Shown here one piece after another: positions 25,407 through 64,000 of a stretch of 64,000 nt of DNA. Within the stretch, counting starts at the first letter, position 1. Each line of letters starts with the position of its first letter. Under the pieces are notes generated by a model, which was not told the origin of the DNA, searched no databases, and saw only the letters and a program-made list of their open reading frames with translations. This DNA is from Engraulis encrasicolus (taxonomy: Eukaryota; Chordata; Actinopteri; Clupeiformes; Engraulidae), in NCBI RefSeq assembly GCF_034702125.1, contig NC_085866.1, positions 13,851,564 to 13,915,563 of the forward strand, in the 5' to 3' direction. The translations under genes and the position numbers were made by a program.

Positions 25407-26002
25407 AGGTCTGAATGCTATTGGGCTAGTGGCGCTGGCTCTCTCACACTATTGTTTTGATTACAACACTCAGGCTTGTAAGAAACATTAATTGTGCGTT
25501 CAAACATTTTGTGTTTGAAGCTGATATTATACAAACCACGAAAATACAGAAAAGCCCATCCTTGTATAGGCTGCCTTACCTGATTTCGTGTGAAGAATAA
25601 AACTAGGCTAGCGGCCGTGTGAAAGCTGAATGACTGGTGCATAGGCCTACAGGTGTGTGCGTCACGGGACAAACAGGTGTAATTCGTTGTCTAGCTAATT
25701 TGTTTATTAGCGCAATTCCTACATAATATAACATATGATATAACAGGATATATAAGGTTTATGAATGCTGTGTCACACCAACTGAAAATACTTTTGACTA
25801 CGAAAACTAACGATAAATCATAAATTGTATTATTATTATAATTATTATTATTATTGAAATTTATTTTTTAATAATAAGTTCACACTGGCATACGTACATT
25901 GTTGCATTATATTGCATTGTTACATTGTTTACATTCTAGATTGCAACAATGTATTCTAATATTCTATCCGATTCCGCGCCCTAAAACAAAGGAGCGTGTG
26001 TA

Positions 26003-26016
26003 GTAACCATAGTTAC
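26003..26016 (+). promoter_or_regulatory. Candidate RFX X-box upstream of tex49
   Basis: The 14-mer GTAACCATAGTTAC is a near-palindrome matching the X-box pattern (GTNRCC, short spacer, RGYAAC) with one mismatch in the second half. It lies 110 bp before the tex49 ATG. X-boxes bound by RFX factors drive ciliary and flagellar genes, which fits the proposed product. A single motif match is weak evidence. Confidence 0.4.
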
Positions 26017-26125
26017 GACCTAAACAGAATGTGAGATTTCAGTACCTTGTCGGGGTGGAGAACACAGCCAGAGATACTGTTCTGACACAGCTCAGTCACC
26101 ACGTTATTTGGCTCAGTGGACAGTG

Positions 26126-27764
26126 ATGGCATTTTTCGGCGTGACTAACTGTGGATACCAAAATCCTATTAGGGATCGAATGCTATCTAAAAACACCGAA
26201 GGTAAAGTTTGATGCATTTTTTTTGTACAATTTAGCTGTGGCAGTACAAGGTGATAGTTACTTAGGCAAGTGGCGTTTCCTGAAGATTAGCATGAGTGAG
26301 GAGAGGAGCTTATAATGTGTTTATAATGTATACGTGTTTGTAGACAATTATGTATAGGCCTAATACTATCTCAATGTAGGCTTGTCTTTTTTTCCTGTAA
26401 TGCCTATAGTCGTCACGTCTACCACTTGTAACGCTGCTATCATTCTCAAATATATTCTCATTACACCTTTACTGTTGTATGTGTCTGCCTGAGTACCTCC
26501 AGTGGGTTTAAATATTTCTATTGTATAGAATTATAGCATTTCATATGTAGTAGCCTAGTTTATTTTTAAAATGTGTTTTATTAGGCTATACTTTTGTTGA
26601 AGGAGCATCTTTAAATTTCATTCTACTCTTTATAATGACATCACATTCTTATTCTTCCTCAAATTCTTTTCTAAACCAACCCCCTAACCAATAATTGAAC
26701 ATAAACCACATTTAATGTGATGTGGAGCAGGTCCTGGCAGTGTGCTGGCATTGCCCCCTATCTGCCCCGCGAGGAGACCATCCTGCAGCGACACATGCAC
26801 TGTCTACAACCAGCCCCAGACTCTCCCCTACAGCTCCGACCTGCACCGGGGCAGCCATCTGGGCTACAGGGAAATGCTGAAACGTCACAAGACACCGAGA
26901 TGTAAGTAACGTACTCCCACGGCCCACGGGAAAACCAAACCATCACACAGGGCTCTAAATTAGCACCTGCCAACCGGCCAAATGCTGGTGACAATTCAGG
27001 TTGGCTAGTTAGTAGAAAAGAAAACTTACCAGCCACTTTGACCCATTAGTTTGTATACGTTTAGCTAGTAGGATTGACATGTTCAAACCATTTTGGGCGG
27101 ATGATGAAAAAAGTCAATTTACAGCCAGCTGCGCACATGCACTTTGAAATCAGTTTGAAATCACGTTATACTGTATGTGACAGTCCCATGTGTACAAAAC
27201 ACGGTTGTGCCACCTACATGTACATGTTCTGTTTTATTGTTGAACAGCTCCTAATCAGGTGTATGTAATGCCCATGACTGACATCCAACATTACGGATGG
27301 CTGTTGCCCAATTCTGACCAGTGGAGAAGGATTCGCAGGTTCCCCCGCAGGCACAGTGAGATGACCAGGTAAGAGTCTGTCCTAAAAAGGGAACAGTATT
27401 CTATTTTTATTCTTTTATCTTGAATGGTTCCCTTTTGGCAGTAGCATTTGCACAACTCTGCATGTAGTCTGCATTGAAAGAAAAGGGTGCCTTGTACTAT
27501 TTTTAATCTTAACACTTGGATGAGGCAGCCCCCGATAATCACATGCCTCAATGACAGGTGGTTAGATTTCATACCACTTTCTTCCAAATGCAGATTCTTA
27601 CATTTTACAGTGCCAATATGGAACAGCACCTTGATACATGTTTTAAAGCTTAACTAAATGACCTTGAAAAGAGTCAACACATTCAAGTTCACAATGCATT
27701 CTTCTTGCTCCTCAGATTCGTCATGGATATGTCAATGACTAACCGGGAGTTCAGCTTGTTTTGA
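26126..27764 (+). CDS. tex49: Small four-exon gene, tex49/spmip11-like sperm microtubule inner protein
   Basis: Exons 26126-26201, 26731-26901, 27248-27368 and 27716-27764 have GT/AG ends and join in frame to 138 aa. None is long enough to stand out as an ORF. The protein starts MAFFGVTNCGYQNP, has a basic, Tyr-rich middle (GYREMLKRHKTPR), then VYVMPMTDIQHYGWLLP, and ends in TNREFSLF. This fits my memory of testis-expressed protein 49 (renamed SPMIP11), a family of small proteins on the inside of sperm flagellar microtubules. There is no signal peptide or membrane segment. The identification rests on the start, the end and the position next to adcy6, as in human 12q13.12. The third-exon acceptor at 27247 was chosen over a CAG ten bases further on because only it keeps the frame open. 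A poly(A) signal follows 35 bp after the stop. The gene structure is firmer than the name. Confidence 0.75.
26948..27110. repeat. Dispersed 'ctctaaattaac' family, copy 2
   Basis: Lies in tex49 intron 2 and is related to 8306-8455. Confidence 0.65.
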
Positions 27765-27798
27765 GCTTAACAACTCAAAAATGAATGTATAAATGGTC

Positions 27799-27804
27799 AA
27801 TAAA
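27799..27804 (+). terminator. Poly(A) signal AATAAA of tex49
   Basis: AATAAA lies 35 bp past the TGA at 27762-27764, giving a compact 3' UTR typical of small testis genes. Confidence 0.65.
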
Positions 27805-30800
27805 TCACTCTACATAATAGCAGAAATACATTCAGTTATATTTTTCTACCTTGCACCTTTATCAATTATTTATGTATCACTATTTGTCAAACTGTAATGA
27901 CATTGGCTCATTGTTTTTTTTGTGACTACCTGTTTTAAACTGCCTGTATAAAGTGACCTTGCCTAGGACCACACGTGAAGGGGTAGAAGAATTTTGGAGT
28001 TCCACGTCAGTTAAAAGTATAATGAATTAAAGTATGAAAGATTGATACCAATATCTAGTCAACAAATAAAGTGGCTGAGAAGTTGGTATATTTAATTTCA
28101 CTGTCTCTTTTCTTTCTTGCTTTGTCCTGTGGACAATGCGAAATGAGCTGTATGTAAAGGAGTTGATGGGTAATGGGGCGGAGATGGCGTCTTCATTACA
28201 GCGACTGCAAGGGAGACTGTCAACAGGTACACCCACCTCAATGCAGCGTGTGAAATATTTAAGGGCCCAGTGTGTCTAAGTTAGGCTTCTTCTGTTACTC
28301 CTCCTCCACTGGAACAAAAAAAAATGGACACTAGACCAGAGCCACCTAACTAACCGCTAAACCCAGCAGCCAGCTATATGTGCATAGAGCCAAAACAAAT
28401 CATTTGCTTGCAACAAGAAAATGAGAAAGTAGACAAGTGTGTGGACCTGATGGGGTGGGGGAAAGGGTACGCACACAGAGAGAAGGATACTCGTTAGATG
28501 AAAAACAAAATTAAAACAGACACTTTTATTTTTTTTTCTTCAAGGGGAAATGTTATGGTTGTCAGTCTTTTTTTTTTTCAACTTTCATCTGCAAAAAAAG
28601 TTGAAATGCTTATCCCTTTTCTAGTCCTTTGACTAAAGTAAAGGAGAAAAACAAAACAAAGCAAAGCAAAACAAATGAAAAAAAAGGAAAAGAAAAGATG
28701 ATCAGGGTTCTTCATGCCCGATCTACGTAGACACAGAGGCCCCAGTGTGTTTCTTCAGTAGTCGTAAAATACTTCATCAAATCTTTCTTTTAAACCCCCC
28801 CCCCCCCTTCCCCTCGTCTCAGCTCAAGGTCATGAAACCCCCTCAATGCTAACCTGTGACCTCCCCACAGTGCTTGTGTGTAAATGTGCTTTGTGGCCCT
28901 TGCAAGGTCTGATGGTCCACAGCACAGCAGTGTCCTCCCTCAGCAACACTGGTGGTGTAACGGAGTGGCAAAGGCACAAGCCGCCCGCCGCGTCCGTTTG
29001 GTACAAACTTGATCAACGGTCACGATTAGCCAGTGAAGTGAAGTGAGGTGGAGCTGTCACGAGATGCGGTAGGGTGGGCTGATTAAAAAAACATAAAAAC
29101 AAAAAAAAACCAAATACAAACAAACAGTCAAAAGAAGTAAACAGAGCAAAAAACCAAAACGAACAACAACCAAAAAAAGCCTATACAGTAATATTCTCCC
29201 AGTGCAAGAACAAATGCTCTGTGGTAGCTTACAGCCATTAAGCTGTTGTAATACGCACACTCTGGCAGGAGACAATACTTCTTTTCCCCTTCCTCTCTTT
29301 ATCTGTCGCTCCATCTCTCTCTGGACGTCTCTCTCTCTCTCTCTCTTCCTGGCAGGGAGGCACTGTTGACATCCCTCAATGAGGGGCGCTGATCATTTAA
29401 GGCAAATCCATCTCGTCGCACACATGCAGCGCCGCTGCCGACAGCTCACCACCACCACCATCTCAGTGACGGACAGACCACTACAGCTCTTCCCAAAAAC
29501 ATCACTCTGTGTTTTAGTGTCTTAACAAGAAGCCGCATGCTGCCATAAGTTAAGATAGCAGCATTTTGTTTTGTTTTCCTCATCACAAAAAAAAAAATAC
29601 CCTTCAGGTCAGAAAAGCTATCAACTCTCCTGGTGGCCTTATTTAGAAGAAAACAAAATGCGTGATTAAAATCATGCAAGGAAACATGCTTGATATTTTT
29701 TTTTCTCTTCTCTTTGTGTGTGTGTGGTGTGTGCCAGGGAGGACAGACGTCTGGGGCTTAAAAAATACTGTTCAACTGGACTCTTGACTCTTGGGAGTTG
29801 ATCAGTTGGTACCATGTGAGCTTGGGCTTATTAGCTAAGCATATCGGTAGCGCTCCGGCCCCCTTTTGTTCCTGCCTTCACCATGGAATGGAATCGTAAT
29901 CATCAATGCATAATAACAACCATAAGAAGAAGTCAAAAATAATGAATACAGAGATGATACAAAATACCCGACATTGAAAACTCAAAACAAACAAACAAAC
30001 AAAACAAACAAAATGCTGAAGATACCACAATCAGACATGCTTTAGAGCAGTTAGGTTTGGCAAGAAAGCAGTTTTGTCGTATCATAGAAACCTCACAGTG
30101 AAAAGAGATATGCCCCTTCAAGATAACAAAGCACAGTATTCAGTCATAATTTATAGATTTCTTATATATTTCTTTCTTTTTTAGAAAAAGAAGTCTCTCT
30201 TATAGGAATTCAAATGCAACAAACTGTGTGGTACCATTATATCCAATACCGTGGCTGTCTTCACTCCCCGTGTCTCAGTACGGTCTATTTCTCTTGCGCT
30301 CGTTTCACTCGCAATGTTAGTTGAATTTTTGTAGCCAAAAAAGAAGAAGAAGAGGAGATTCCAGATGGAACGTGACAGACTGGAGGACTGACTGGAGATG
30401 TGTTACTGGACGTGCCCAGTCAAAGGTCCATGGAGGAAGGTGCCCTGGTCTCCTGCCACCCTGGCCCCAGTAGGGGTGCTGGAGGTCTGGTCCTGCCCGA
30501 GGTCCCTGCCTCCTGGTAGGCTCCAGACCTTGATGTACGGTACGCTCCCCACATGTGGCCGAGACACGGACGGTTGTCACTCCTCTATCCAACCAAGAAG
30601 AGTGTGGAGAATATATGGATGGACAAAAAACACCCTTCTCCTCCTCCAACGAAAAAAAAAAACCAACAACAAAAAAAATCATCCAGCTTCCTTTTTAAAG
30701 GCTTCCAATGCCTAAAAGCTTGGAACACAAATAATGTTGAGGTGTTTCAAGCATTTAAGTATATAATACTCCGTCAACCATCAATGAAGACATTGCTGTG

Positions 30801-31689
30801 GCCGTAACGAGCAACAAAAGTGAGGGAACTAAACACAGGGGAGGAGAGAGATCACAGGGCATACACTTCAATTCCAAACATCTGTGAAGTCGCGCAGGCG
30901 CAAAACCGACACGTCATTTAGATTTCTGTTAAATACTTTGGTCTTTGGTCGATATTATTTTCTCTTCAATTTATACATATATCTCTAAATACTTTAAATA
31001 CACATATACATCTGTACATACTCATTATGTACTGTATATATGTGCACGTGTTTCTTCAAATGTTTTCCCCATAAAAGATTTTTTGCACAAAACATCAAGA
31101 TTTTTTAAAATAAATAAGGAATTATGAAAAATTTGCAGTAAACAAGTACCTGTAGTCATAATCCAAAATAAAAAGAAAACGAAACAAGAAAACATGGTGA
31201 AAAAAATGGATGCCGCACAAAAATAGTCGAGAGAGAGAAAAAAAAGCCTTATGTACAGCATTTTTCTTCATCGGCTGAAGGCCTTTTTAAGTTAAATAAA
31301 CAGACTTTGCATCTTTCAAAAAGCCTGAGAGAGCGACTTTTAAAAACTACATAACAATCGTCCTTGGATGTGTCTGCCCCCCACTGGTGAGCTACGACAC
31401 GACAGCTTTCCCCTCTCAACAGCATTGTCTCATCGTCCTTTCTTTCACTTCTTTTGTTTTCATCAATTTCTGTTTCTTTTCTTCTTCTTTTTTTCCCTTC
31501 AAGTGGTGGCATGGCTACAGGTTTTGACATTTGGGCTGTGGTGTGGTGTGGGAGTGGGGTAGGTTTTCGATTAGCTCTTCCTCCACCAACACCAACCCTT
31601 GACTTTAGCCTTGGGGATGGCTAGGAGAGCGGATGAAAATCTGCTTTCATGGTAAGTAAGTAAGTGTGGCGACCGCTAGCTAGCCGGTG
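27805..31689 (-). other. adcy6 3' flank, probably mostly a long 3' UTR
   Basis: No supported exon lies between the tex49 poly(A) signal and the adcy6 stop. From 28.5 to 31.7 kb the sequence is poor in the repeat families that fill the rest of the window and rich in A/T homopolymer runs, as in a long vertebrate 3' UTR. A minus-strand AATAAA at 28525-28530 would give a 3' UTR of about 3.2 kb. A short open stretch at 28138-28230 with a following GT is noted separately and not called. Confidence 0.45.
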
Positions 31690-63675
<31,986 letters not shown>

Positions 63676-63889
63676 TTAACTACAGCATAAATATACTTGA
63701 TGTAGACGGACAGTCAAATGGATTGGGGGAGCAGAGGAGCATGAGAGAGAACAAGACGAAGACGGAGAGGGAGAGAGGGAGAGGGAGAGAGACGGAGGAG
63801 GAGAAGTCGTGTCAAAGAAAGAAGAGGGGGATGGAGATAACGATGGTGAGAAAGACATGGAGAGAGAAGATGGGAGAGGAGAAGAACAC

Positions 63890-63892
<3 letters not shown>

Positions 63893-63962
<70 letters not shown>
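63893..63962. repeat. (GA)n array near window end
   Basis: Clean GA run, preceded by GA-rich sequence from 63750. Confidence 0.93.
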
Positions 63963-63965
<3 letters not shown>

Positions 63966-64000
63966 ACACAATCTGTCAATGAGCTCCAGCTGGTAGCGTG

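Larger units (their letters stand above)
24345..26125. other. Divergent galnt6-tex49 interval
   Basis: This 1.8-kb region lies between two oppositely oriented starts. It contains a non-autonomous hAT element at 24461-25406 with homopolymer G and A tracts, then about 700 bp of AT-rich unique-looking sequence. A pyrimidine-rich acceptor just upstream of the galnt6 ATG (near 24362) suggests an untranslated galnt6 first exon higher up, not located. A candidate RFX X-box lies at 26003-26016. Confidence 0.5.

Noticed and set aside
63963..64000. Possible further adcy6 exon at the right edge
   Set aside because: The expected upstream exon should encode the FADIEGF segment and end in a FDKLAA-like stretch. 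None of the minus-strand readings here matches and no donor fits.

Overview
This is a gene-containing piece of a vertebrate nuclear genome, almost certainly a teleost fish. Coding exons are short and separated by long introns with GT..AG ends. Non-coding DNA is packed with (CA)n, (GA)n and (TG)n arrays, tRNA-derived SINE-like repeats, fold-back elements and many small hAT-type elements, several with intact 8-bp target-site duplications. I found no bacterial-type operon, CRISPR array, rRNA or functional tRNA gene.

Four protein-coding genes are supported exon by exon. (1) 1-12228, minus: g6pd (glucose-6-phosphate dehydrogenase), nine coding exons, 3' end cut by the left window edge. (2) 14021-24344, minus: a complete ten-exon polypeptide N-acetylgalactosaminyltransferase, best read as galnt6 (630 aa). 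Its last two exons are short and not obvious as long ORFs. (3) 26126-27764, plus: a four-exon, 138-aa gene that I read as tex49/spmip11, a small sperm flagellum protein. (4) 31690-63306, minus: adcy6 (adenylyl cyclase type 6), eighteen constitutive-looking exons from within C1a to the stop codon, plus one in-frame 42-nt cassette candidate. Its 5' half lies beyond the right edge. All splice phases close in frame for each gene (1243 nt in-window, 1893 nt, 417 nt and 2283 nt).

Layout: g6pd and galnt6 run head-to-tail with a 1.8-kb spacer holding the probable g6pd promoter. galnt6 and tex49 are divergent. tex49 and adcy6 converge, with a 3.9-kb interval that probably holds a long adcy6 3' UTR. 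The tex49-adcy6 neighbourhood matches human 12q13.12 as I remember it, and supports adcy6 rather than adcy5. The genes have unrelated roles (pentose phosphate pathway, Golgi O-glycosylation, sperm axoneme, cAMP signalling).

The most unusual material is in how repeats sit against exons. Two consecutive adcy6 exons are each bracketed by long complementary (TG)n and (CA)n arrays. A 40-bp decayed copy of the end of an adcy6 C2 exon, with a better splice donor than the real one, abuts a solo LTR. Two tiny symmetric exons each add one N-glycosylation sequon to an adcy6 extracellular loop. Several transposon edges lie within a few bases of splice sites. A 660-bp direct repeat flanks the g6pd start and galnt6 end. 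I did not find a clearly new multi-gene system.
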